Assembly (NCBI GenBank): GCA_946482635.1
Contig: CAMLSG010000282.1
Coordinates: 1 to 5,607, forward strand
Reading direction: 5' to 3'
Source of the DNA: an uncultured Duganella sp.
GTDB taxonomy: Bacteria > Pseudomonadota > Gammaproteobacteria > Burkholderiales > Burkholderiaceae
Length of the DNA stretch: 5,607 nucleotides
Within the stretch, counting starts at the first letter, position 1. Each line of letters starts with the position of its first letter. A program made the translations under genes and the position numbers. The notes beneath the pieces were generated by a model. The model was not told where the DNA came from. It saw only the letters and a list, made by a program, of their open reading frames with translations, and did not search any database. Of the stretch, positions 1 through 5,607 are shown one piece after another.

Positions 1-451
1 AGACAGGAGCATGACCTGCCTCAACAAAATAATAGCAGGATTAAATCAGTGGCATGAGGGACGCAACGTGCGTCAGCGCACCAAAAGAAACATAAATATT
101 CCAATGGGAAGCGTGAGCACGATAGGTTCGTCAGGATACTTTGCGATTCAACAAGCGCATGATCATTACGCGCTCGTTGTCGCTGCCACAGCCATTCTTG
201 CACCGGCCCTTTGTGCGACAAGGCGCGTACCGATTCATCTTGTGTAGTGCTGACGAAGTGGGGACTGCATCAACGGTCATCACAGTTTGCTTTCGGTTCA
301 TGCCCTTCAATGGCCGCTGCCAAGCGTTCCCGCTTCCCGATAGCGCTCGATGCAACCGTCGCGCCCTTTCGAAATCGGCGACGCGGGCCTTCATCTCGTC
401 CACGCGCCATAGCTGCGCTTACAGCAGCATCCATAGGGATGGCACAAGTCC
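1..451. other. Intergenic or degenerate stretch without a convincing gene
   Basis: Several overlapping short frames of roughly 60-105 codons occur on both strands here, but none carries a recognisable motif, a good ribosome binding site or a family-like composition. Their translations look like shadows of one another. A plus-strand frame open from the left edge ends at the TGA at 55-57 and could be the last residues of a gene outside the window; a second edge-open frame ends at the TAG at 245-247. Neither can be identified from so little sequence. No tRNA, CRISPR array, clear insertion-sequence end or intrinsic terminator was seen. The stretch may be the decayed remains of an earlier gene, but I cannot name a parent family. 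Confidence 0.5.
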
Positions 452-607
452 ATGACAATTTCATTCATCGCAAGAAACGGCTATGATGCTTTCGAACTTT
501 TTCCAGGTAGCAAAAATGTGTTGGCAGGGCTGGGCTGGTTACGACCAACAGCTACTGCCGATGTGCTTATCTGCGCTGGAATTGCCTTTGCGCTTCCATT
601 TATATAA
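452..607 (+). CDS. Doubtful 51-residue open reading frame, hypothetical
   Basis: An ATG at 452 opens a 51-codon frame ending in TAA at 605-607, 56 bases before the start of the large membrane protein and on the same strand. The translation begins MTISFIARNG and ends in a moderately hydrophobic run (ADVLICAGIAFALPFI) that could be a short membrane segment. An in-frame stop (TAG at 434-436) lies just upstream, so it is not the visible tail of a longer open frame unless that frame is broken. An AGGG sequence lies about a dozen bases before the ATG, which is too far for a good ribosome binding site. I recognise no family. It could be a small membrane peptide, a remnant of a lost gene, or chance. 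Confidence 0.2.
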   Translation: MTISFIARNGYDAFELFPGSKNVLAGLGWLRPTATADVLICAGIAFALPFI

Positions 608-608
608 A
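582..608 (+). promoter_or_regulatory. Possible promoter of the membrane-protein gene
   Basis: An AT-rich spike just upstream of the gene contains TATAAA (603-608), a five-of-six match to the sigma-70 -10 box. TTGCCT (582-587) is a four-of-six match to the -35 box. The spacer is only 15 bases, shorter than ideal, so the pairing is weak. The placement gives a leader of about 50 bases before the ATG at 664. The -10 candidate overlaps the end of the doubtful 51-codon frame, which argues mildly against that frame being part of one operon with the membrane protein. This is inference from consensus matching only. Confidence 0.25.
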
Positions 609-650
609 TAATGCTAAGCGACATAAATCTACAAAATCGCGAATAGAAGT

Positions 651-655
651 AGGGA
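651..655 (+). promoter_or_regulatory. Ribosome binding site fixing the start of the membrane protein
   Basis: AGGGA lies 8 bases before the ATG at 664-666, a near-ideal Shine-Dalgarno match and spacing. It supports this ATG over later in-frame starts, and the encoded N terminus immediately forms a hydrophobic segment, as expected for a true start. Confidence 0.6.
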
Positions 656-663
656 CATTTAAT

Positions 664-2613
664 ATGCATCTTGTGCTAACTGCATTTTTAATATTTTTCT
701 CAGGATGGACTCTTACCAGTCATCTTGGCTCATTACTAGGTTATGGTTTAAATGTAGGCCTGCTGATATTCCCCATTTTATTGTTCGCCCTGTCCGCCTT
801 TTACTTGAGGCTAAGGGAGAATCGCTACGCCATGAGTGATGGCTCGTCTGCCATGCACGGGGTGGCACGGCCGAAAATACCGACATATATGCTGGGAGCA
901 CTGGTTGCTATCCCTGTCATCTTACACCTCTCGTGGAATGCCTTCTGGGTTTCGTCCCTATTACTACTGGCCATATGTCTTTATCGTAAAAATGAAGGCG
1001 TTAGTGGCGAATACAGGGTAGACGCTTCACGAGTTAGCAGAGTTGACTATTTAATTGTTACGCTGACCGTATTGGCGATGGTGGCGTTATCGCTTGCCAT
1101 TTCCAGAAGCGACCTGGACGACTCGTATTACGCTGCAGTTGCGGCATTTTCCTCGTCCCATCCTGCCCAGGCATTTACCTTGGGCGAACCCATGCTAGGT
1201 GAGGCGACACTGCCGTTAGTGTTTCCAAGCTATCGCTTTGCTTCATTCGAAGTACTCTCAGGGGCTGCTGGCCATCTATTTTCAGTGCCTGCCATTGATT
1301 TCTACTATATCTTCTTCCTGCCACTTTGGATGACGGTCAGCGTTTTGGCCAATTTTCTACTGGCGAAAGAAATCACTCCGAAACATTGGGTCTTAACCGG
1401 TTGCCTTGCTATTGCACTTATCCTATTGCTCGGGGAAATGCATCGTAGCCCGGCCAATTTCTCATTCGGACGTATTTTTCAGGGCAAAGCAGTATTCTTG
1501 TCGGCGCTTGTTCCAGCAATTTTTTATCTGACCGCACGATATTGCTCTGGCCGCGGAACAAAAGCCGACCTGTTTTTGCTCGGCTGCTGCCAGGTTTCTT
1601 CTATCGGCCTGACGAACTTCGGCATGCTGATGGGGCCGGTGGTTGGGTTCACGGCGCTAATGTCAAACATTTTGCTGGTTCGAAACGGCAATTCCAGGAA
1701 GTTTCTGTATGCGCTGGGAGTATTATTGATACCCCTGCCTTATCTGATAAACGTTGCCTTGACTGCCAAAGGATACTTTACGGAAGTTGCGGAGACTGAT
1801 CCAGCATCGGGAGTTTGGCTATCGGTATTCGGCAAACATCAACAATACCTGGTCGGATTCCTGTTACTGGCCGGCCCGGTCCTTGCTAAAGACACTATAA
1901 CGCGATGGCGCCTTGCTGTCCCTGCCCTGCTGTTATTTGCCGTCTATTTGAATCCATTCTTATCGGATTTTATATCGCGGCATATTACTACCCCGCTCGT
2001 CTATTGGCGAGTAGTCTGGGCATTGCCGATTTTGATCTTTGCGGGCATAGCGCTGGGAATGATTGTGGCCGAGCTTTTTGAACAACGTTTATCGTTGTTG
2101 GTGCGTCTGCCATTGTTCCTGATTGTTGTATTACTGGGAATCTATTCGCTGCCGTTCAATACTCTTCGAAAAGAAAATATTGGTGAAATTACGAGTTTTG
2201 CGAAATGGAAGCTTTCTGCGGACGAATTGGCCGTCGTAAAAGCCACAATGAGTTTGAGCGATGAAGGACGCGTTCTGGCGCCAGATGAAATAGCCGGCAT
2301 CATTTCCCGATTCGAGAATCATTCACGCTTAATCAGCACAAGAAGAATGTATCTGGATATGGAAAGGCTAGCATTCGGCGAGGCTGAATACGCCTCCAGG
2401 TATGCCTTGAACGGCTTTGTTACCAACAATGCGCCCCAGGATCTTGCTAAAGTGCGTGTCGCTCTCCACGAGCTCGATGTTTCGGTCGTTGTGCTGAAAG
2501 ACAGTATGGAGAGCCAGGATCGTCGCGATTTGCTGCTCGCCGAACAGTATAAATTGCTGAACGTGGTAAGCGGCTACCACATATGGGCAAGAAATCCGCG
2601 AGAGCGCCAGTGA
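664..2613 (+). CDS. Large polytopic membrane protein, GT-C-like / DUF6077-type, function unknown
   Basis: This 649-residue protein has about 12-13 predicted membrane segments by eye: near residues 1-18, 25-48, 74-107, 128-147, 208-232, 243-258, 274-293, 301-336, 347-367, 394-408, 417-430, 443-468 and 478-498. A soluble C-terminal domain of about 145 residues follows. After the fourth or fifth helix, an outward loop starts with an acidic motif, LDDSYY (151-156). Acidic residues in this kind of loop are typical of GT-C glycosyltransferases using polyprenyl-phosphate sugars. The sequence GRIFQGKAVFLSALVPA (269-285) and YWRVVWALP (447-455) remind me of the DUF6077 family, but that is recall, not a search. 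The C-terminal part (RVLAPDEIAG at 536-545, then a final YHIWAR) resembles the extracytoplasmic domains ending many such proteins. A role in surface polysaccharide or lipid glycosylation is possible but unproven. The gene is more AT-rich than mnmE and yidC, suggesting accessory or acquired DNA. It stands alone and converges on mnmE. Confidence 0.9.
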   Translation: MHLVLTAFLIFFSGWTLTSHLGSLLGYGLNVGLLIFPILLFALSAFYLRLRENRYAMSDGSSAMHGVARPKIPTYMLGALVAIPVILHLSWNAFWVSSLLLLAICLYRKNEGVSGEYRVDASRVSRVDYLIVTLTVLAMVALSLAISRSDLDDSYYAAVAAFSSSHPAQAFTLGEPMLGEATLPLVFPSYRFASFEVLSGAAGHLFSVPAIDFYYIFFLPLWMTVSVLANFLLAKEITPKHWVLTGCLAIALILLLGEMHRSPANFSFGRIFQGKAVFLSALVPAIFYLTARYCSGRGTKADLFLLGCCQVSSIGLTNFGMLMGPVVGFTALMSNILLVRNGNSRKFLYALGVLLIPLPYLINVALTAKGYFTEVAETDPASGVWLSVFGKHQQYLVGFLLLAGPVLAKDTITRWRLAVPALLLFAVYLNPFLSDFISRHITTPLVYWRVVWALPILIFAGIALGMIVAELFEQRLSLLVRLPLFLIVVLLGIYSLPFNTLRKENIGEITSFAKWKLSADELAVVKATMSLSDEGRVLAPDEIAGIISRFENHSRLISTRRMYLDMERLAFGEAEYASRYALNGFVTNNAPQDLAKVRVALHELDVSVVVLKDSMESQDRRDLLLAEQYKLLNVVSGYHIWARNPRERQ

Positions 2614-2629
2614 TGGAAGCGCCCTCTCG
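2599..2629. terminator. Weak hairpin between convergent genes, possible bidirectional terminator
   Basis: CGAGAG (2599-2604) pairs with CTCTCG (2624-2629), continued by CGC (2605-2607) with GCG (2619-2621) around a two-base bulge. The hairpin overlaps the stop codon of the membrane protein (2611-2613) and lies 12 bases beyond the mnmE stop. Neither strand has a proper T tract after the stem, so it is not a textbook intrinsic terminator. It may still slow opposing transcription. I see no better terminator for either gene. Confidence 0.25.
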
Positions 2630-2641
2630 GCCGTATTGCCA

Positions 2642-4021
2642 TTATTTGCCGATGCAGAAGCGCGAGAAGATCACGCCCAGCAGGTCGTCTGAGGAGAACT
2701 CGCCGGTGATGGTGGAGAGCTGCACTTGCGCCAGGCGCAGTTCTTCTGCGAACAGGTCCAGCGACTGGTCGGTTTGCGCGGCGTGCTGGCCGGCGTAATC
2801 GAGATGCTTTGCCGCGTTGCGCAAGGCGATCAGGTGGCGTTCACGCGCGAGATATAGCGACTCGCCGGTCTGCTGCCAGCCGGCGATGCGCAGCAGTTCT
2901 CCGCGCAGCAGGTCGATGCCGGTTTTCTCGTTGGCGGACAGGTAGATGTGCGTTGCATCCGGCATCTGGTCGACCGATGCCTTGTGGCCGGACAGGTCGA
3001 TCTTGTTCCAGATGCGCAGCACCGGCACGCCTTGCGGGAAGTTGGCGACGATGGTTTCGTCATGCCGGGTCGGGCCGTGATCGGCGTCCAGCAGGTGCAG
3101 GATGACGTCGGCCTTGCCCACTTCGCCCCAAGTGCGTTCGATGCCGATGCGCTCCACTACGTCCACCGCTTCATCATGGCCGCGGATGCCGGCGGTGTCG
3201 ATGATGTTGAGCGGGATGCCTTCGATCTGGATGGTTTCGCTGACCTTGTCGCGGGTGGTGCCGGCGATTGGCGTGACGATGGCGACTTCGGCGCCGGCCA
3301 GTGCGTTCAGGAGTGAGGACTTGCCCACGTTCGGCTGGCCGACCAGCACCACGTTCAGGCCTTCACGCAGCAGCGCTCCTTGCGAGGCTTGCTTGAACAC
3401 GTGGTCGAGGGCTTCGACGATGCCTTTCAGTTGGCCGCGCGCGTCGGACTTTTCGAGGAAGTCGATTTCTTCTTCCGGGAAGTCGAGCGTGGCTTCGACC
3501 AGCATGCGCAGGTGGGTGACGCGCTCCACCAGCGCGTGGATGGTTTGGGAGAAGGCGCCGCTCAGGCTTGCGCTGGCGGATTTTGCTGCGGCTTCGGTGG
3601 AGGCGTCGATCAGGTCGGCCACGGCTTCGGCCTGGGCCAGGTCCAGCTTGTCGTTCAGGTAGGCGCGGCGGGTGAATTCGCCGGGCTCGGCCAGGCGCAG
3701 GCCATGCTCGGCGCCGGCTTCCAGTACGCGTTGCAGAAGCATTTGCAGGACGATCGGGCCGCCGTGGCCTTGCAGCTCGATCACGTCTTCGCCGGTGTAG
3801 GAGTGCGGGGCTTTGAACCAGATCGCGATGCCCTGGTCGATCACGGTGCCGTCGGCTTGCGTGAAGGGGATGTAGGTCGCGTGGCGGGGCTTGAGGTCTG
3901 TGTCTTTGAACAGAGCTTTTGCCAGTGCCTGCAGGTTCTTGCCGGATGCGCGCACGACGCCGATGCCGCCGCGGCCGGGGGCGGTGGCGATTGCTGCGAT
4001 GGGGGAGGAGTCTAGGTTCAT
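2642..4021 (-). CDS. mnmE: tRNA uridine-5-carboxymethylaminomethyl modification GTPase MnmE (TrmE)
   Basis: A complete 459-residue protein of normal family length. MnmE is a potassium-activated GTPase that, with MnmG, installs the (carboxymethyl)aminomethyl group on C5 of wobble uridine U34 in certain tRNAs in the cytoplasm, improving decoding of split codon boxes. The N-terminal domain (about 1-120) has the family opening [11 protein letters not shown] (14-24), part of the folate-binding region. The helical domain (about 121-217 and 381-459) flanks an inserted G domain (about 218-380). All G motifs are intact: P-loop GQPNVGKS (228-235), GTTRD (254-258), DTAG (275-278), NKID (339-342) and SANEKTG (362-368). 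The protein ends in the invariant CIGK (456-459), with the cysteine needed for modification. The ATG at 4021 fits the conserved N terminus. Its ribosome binding site is poor: AGAGAA lies 12 bases upstream. It lies downstream of yidC on the same strand but is separated from it by a strong terminator. Confidence 0.98.
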   Translation of the reverse strand: MNLDSSPIAAIATAPGRGGIGVVRASGKNLQALAKALFKDTDLKPRHATYIPFTQADGTVIDQGIAIWFKAPHSYTGEDVIELQGHGGPIVLQMLLQRVLEAGAEHGLRLAEPGEFTRRAYLNDKLDLAQAEAVADLIDASTEAAAKSASASLSGAFSQTIHALVERVTHLRMLVEATLDFPEEEIDFLEKSDARGQLKGIVEALDHVFKQASQGALLREGLNVVLVGQPNVGKSSLLNALAGAEVAIVTPIAGTTRDKVSETIQIEGIPLNIIDTAGIRGHDEAVDVVERIGIERTWGEVGKADVILHLLDADHGPTRHDETIVANFPQGVPVLRIWNKIDLSGHKASVDQMPDATHIYLSANEKTGIDLLRGELLRIAGWQQTGESLYLARERHLIALRNAAKHLDYAGQHAAQTDQSLDLFAEELRLAQVQLSTITGEFSSDDLLGVIFSRFCIGK

Positions 4022-4032
4022 TTGATGATTTT

Positions 4033-4061
4033 ATTCTCTAAAACCGGTAAACCTGTGTCAG
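4033..4061 (-). promoter_or_regulatory. Possible mnmE promoter partly inside the palindromic repeat
   Basis: Reading the minus strand, CTGACA (plus 4056-4061) matches five of six bases of the -35 consensus. After exactly 17 bases comes GAGAAT (plus 4033-4038), matching four of six of the -10 box. The -35 element would sit in one arm of the 11-bp hairpin, so the repeat would supply half the promoter. The predicted transcript would start only a few bases before the ATG at 4021, giving an almost leaderless mRNA, which fits the lack of a good ribosome binding site but also makes the call less certain. The evidence is consensus matching only. Confidence 0.28.
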
Positions 4062-4120
4062 ACCCACAGGGTCTGACACTGTCTGCTCCGCGGCCTGGGG
4101 CTTCGGCGGTTTACCGGTTT
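4041..4120. repeat. 80-bp palindromic intergenic element with 13-bp terminal inverted repeats
   Basis: AAACCGGTAAACC (4041-4053) is perfectly repeated in inverted orientation as GGTTTACCGGTTT (4108-4120). The arm itself is a short direct repeat, AAACC-GGT-AAACC. Inside the left half lies a perfect 11-bp hairpin, and the right half is a GC-rich spacer. The right end touches the A run of the yidC terminator with no gap. No target-site duplication is obvious, and there is no coding capacity. The structure resembles a REP/BIME-type or miniature-transposon-like intergenic repeat. Only one copy is visible, so its repetitive nature is inferred from the architecture and from recalled occurrence of similar GTCAGACCC palindromes in Oxalobacteraceae. 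Confidence 0.6.
4055..4079. repeat. Perfect 11-bp hairpin with 3-base loop (GTGTCAGACCC arm)
   Basis: GTGTCAGACCC (4055-4065) and GGGTCTGACAC (4069-4079) are perfect reverse complements around the loop ACA. Neither strand has a T tract after it, so it is not an intrinsic terminator. Because it is symmetric it could also bind a dimeric protein as duplex DNA. It is nested inside the 80-bp element, directly after the left terminal repeat, and a further GTCTG follows at 4081-4085. Confidence 0.75.
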
Positions 4121-4150
4121 AAAAAAAGCCCGCGTCTGGCGCGGGCTTTT
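4121..4150 (-). terminator. Strong intrinsic terminator of yidC
   Basis: A perfect 11-bp stem pairs 4124-4134 with 4140-4150 (AAAAGCCCGCG against CGCGGGCTTTT) around a five-base loop at 4135-4139. On the minus strand the GC-rich stem ends in a run of seven T (complement of 4121-4127), the classical form of a Rho-independent terminator. It begins six bases after the yidC stop codon. The run of T on the plus side (4147-4150) is shorter, so activity is mainly for yidC. It implies that most yidC transcripts stop before mnmE. Confidence 0.93.
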
Positions 4151-4156
4151 CGTTAC

Positions 4157-5607
4157 TTACTTGGCGACGCCAACTTCAAGTTTTTTGGTAATCACCCACT
4201 GCTGCGCAATCGACAGCAGGTTGTTCACCACCCAGTACAGCACCAGGCCGGACGGGAAGAAGAAGAACATGACCGAGAAGGCAATCGGCATGAACATCAT
4301 CATCTTGGCCTGCACCGGATCCGCAGGCTGCGGGTTCAGGCGGGTGGTGATGTACATCGAGATCGCGTACAGGATCGGCAGGATCGCCCACGGATCGTGC
4401 TGGGTCAGGTCGGTGATCCACAGCGCCCATGGAGCGCCGCGCATTTCAACCGACGCGTTCAGCACCCAGTACAGGGCGATAAACACCGGCATCTGCACCA
4501 GGATCGGCAGACAGCCGCCGAGAGGATTGATCTTCTCGGTCTTGTACAGCTCCATCATGGCCTGGTTCATCTTCTGCGGATCGCCTTTGTAGCGCTCGCG
4601 GATGGCGGTCATCTTCGGCGTCACGGTCTTCATCTTCGCCATCGAGCGGAAGGAAGCGGCGGACAGCGGGAAGAACAGCAGCTTGATCGCCACGGTGAAG
4701 GCGATGATGGTCCAGCCCCAGTTGCCAACCACGGAGTGGATGGCGGCCATTGCGGCCCACATCGGGCGTGCCACGATTGCCAGCCAGCCGTAGTCCTTGA
4801 CCAGGTCCAGGCCTTCGGTGACTTGCTTCAGGGTGTCGGTGTCTTGCGGGCCGGAGTACAGGCGGGCATTGTTGGTCACAGAAGCGCCTGGCGCCAGGGT
4901 GCCCAGCGGCTGCACGACGCCGATCGAGTACAGGTTGTCGCCTTCTTTCTTGGTAAAGATAGTGCGCTCCAGCTTATCCTGCGGCACGAAAGCGGACACG
5001 AAGAAGTGCTGCGCAATCGCGACCCAGCCGTCCTTTGCCTCGGTCACGTGGCCAGGCTTGAACTTGGGATCTTCCGCCAGCGACTTGGCATCTTTCTCGA
5101 TCTGCTTGAACTCGTACTTCTTATAGTGGCTCTCCGAGGTGTACATGGTCGGGGCGATGAACGATGGGTTCATGAAGCCCGAACCTTCCGGCGGCGTGCC
5201 GTCATGCTTCAACTGCAGGTAGAGCTGAGGGCTCACCGGCGCGGCGCCGGTGTTGGTGACGGTATGCTGCACGTCCACCACGTAGTCGCCCTTCTTGAAG
5301 GTGAAGGTCTTCACCAGCTTGACGCCGCCCTGCTCCGCTTCCAGCACCAGTTTGACCTGGTTGGCGTCGTTCAGCACGCGCGCGCCCGGCTGGGCCACGA
5401 ATGGAGTCTGGTGGTTCGGCAGGTTAGGCGCGTTCACCAGGCCGGTTTCGCCCAGGTAGATATGCTTGCCGTTCTCGCTGAACAGCACTTCGGTGTTGTT
5501 GCCACCCTTAGGTTTGCAGAACTCGAACAGGCCGAAGCAGCCATTCAGCCAACCCGGATCGGCGCTGCCCTTGTGCTTCAGCAGTTCCAGGCGCTTGATG
5601 GTGCCGC
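4157..5607 (-). CDS. yidC: Membrane protein insertase YidC (5' end outside the window)
   Basis: The frame is open from the right edge (first full codon 5603-5605) to TAA at 4157-4159, giving 482 residues. About 80 N-terminal residues, including the first membrane anchor, lie outside. YidC inserts and folds inner-membrane proteins, alone or with SecYEG. The first roughly 260 visible residues are the periplasmic P1 domain (for example GKHIYLGETGLV). The insertase core follows: a helix near WAAMAAIHSVV, then NWGWTIIAFTVAIKLLFFPL, the cytoplasmic coiled hairpin SMAKMK...RERYKGDPQKM, the signature NPLGGCLPILVQMP, and two final helices ending in FFFFPSGLVLYWVVNNLLS. The positive residue of the hydrophilic groove (Arg366 in E. 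coli) aligns with a lysine (visible residue 308), a charge-conserving change that I recall from other betaproteobacteria. The C-terminal tail is short and basic (KKLEVGVAK). A GTG at 5486-5488 is an internal valine, not the start. The visible N-terminal part has a stretch with two cysteines. Confidence 0.98.
   Translation of the reverse strand, partial: GTIKRLELLKHKGSADPGWLNGCFGLFEFCKPKGGNNTEVLFSENGKHIYLGETGLVNAPNLPNHQTPFVAQPGARVLNDANQVKLVLEAEQGGVKLVKTFTFKKGDYVVDVQHTVTNTGAAPVSPQLYLQLKHDGTPPEGSGFMNPSFIAPTMYTSESHYKKYEFKQIEKDAKSLAEDPKFKPGHVTEAKDGWVAIAQHFFVSAFVPQDKLERTIFTKKEGDNLYSIGVVQPLGTLAPGASVTNNARLYSGPQDTDTLKQVTEGLDLVKDYGWLAIVARPMWAAMAAIHSVVGNWGWTIIAFTVAIKLLFFPLSAASFRSMAKMKTVTPKMTAIRERYKGDPQKMNQAMMELYKTEKINPLGGCLPILVQMPVFIALYWVLNASVEMRGAPWALWITDLTQHDPWAILPILYAISMYITTRLNPQPADPVQAKMMMFMPIAFSVMFFFFPSGLVLYWVVNNLLSIAQQWVITKKLEVGVAK

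Noticed and set aside
60..74. Small hairpin GACGCA-ACG-TGCGTC
   Set aside because: The stem is only six base pairs with no T tract on either side. A palindrome of this size is expected by chance, and no gene end is established next to it.
391..468. Minus-strand 25-codon frame encoding a cysteine-rich peptide (CHPYGCCCKR)
   Set aside because: It has no ribosome binding site, is very short, lies in a region of overlapping chance frames, and has no neighbour suggesting a bacteriocin or metal-binding peptide.
141..486. Overlapping plus-strand frames of 104 and 91 codons, and minus-strand frames of 90 and 64 codons over the same DNA
   Set aside because: They are mutually overlapping, with arginine- and serine-rich translations and no recognisable domain. 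I considered transposase remnants but saw no DDE, HTH or zinc-ribbon pattern to support that.
3380..4015. A 211-codon plus-strand frame opposite mnmE, and similar long frames at 3102-3662 and 2948-3316
   Set aside because: These are antisense shadows of the GC-rich mnmE gene, with biased low-complexity composition; mnmE itself is unmistakable.
4161..4592. Plus-strand frame of 143 codons opposite yidC
   Set aside because: It is an antisense shadow of the conserved YidC core and has no features of its own.
5486..5488. GTG as a start codon for a shorter YidC
   Set aside because: The reading frame continues upstream to the window edge with YidC-like sequence (LELLKHK), and a YidC starting here would lack its N-terminal membrane anchor and part of the P1 domain.

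Overview
The window looks like a chromosomal segment of a betaproteobacterium, most likely in Burkholderiales and plausibly Oxalobacteraceae (Massilia/Duganella/Herbaspirillum-like). The basis is the yidC-mnmE gene pair, which is the usual order next to the rpmH-rnpA end of the replication-origin region in this group, the character of both proteins, and a palindromic intergenic motif containing GTCAGACCC that I associate with this family from memory. The genus assignment is inference.

Layout. Positions 1-451 hold no gene I can defend. A 51-codon reading frame of doubtful status (452-607) and a possible promoter lead into a 649-residue polytopic membrane protein on the plus strand (664-2613). 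It resembles large GT-C-like / DUF6077-type integral membrane proteins and has a soluble C-terminal domain. It meets mnmE tail to tail, with 28 bases between the two stop codons and only a weak hairpin there. mnmE (2642-4021, minus strand) is complete and encodes the tRNA wobble-uridine modification GTPase. Between mnmE and yidC lies an 80-bp palindromic repeat (4041-4120) that directly abuts a strong intrinsic terminator of yidC (4121-4150). yidC (minus strand) runs off the right edge. Its N-terminal membrane anchor is missing, while most of the periplasmic domain and the whole five-helix insertase core are present.

The right half (mnmE, yidC) is GC-rich conserved core genome. The left half is clearly more AT-rich: one 60-base line hand-counted in the membrane protein gives 28/60 G+C, against 42/60 for one in mnmE. 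The membrane-protein gene is therefore best read as accessory DNA attached next to the conserved block. YidC (membrane protein insertion) and MnmE (tRNA modification) share a neighbourhood but no pathway, and the terminator between them suggests separate transcription. Nothing here makes a convincing case for a wholly new multi-gene system. The items most worth a second look are the palindromic element between yidC and mnmE, the unclassified membrane protein, and a cysteine-containing stretch in the YidC periplasmic domain.
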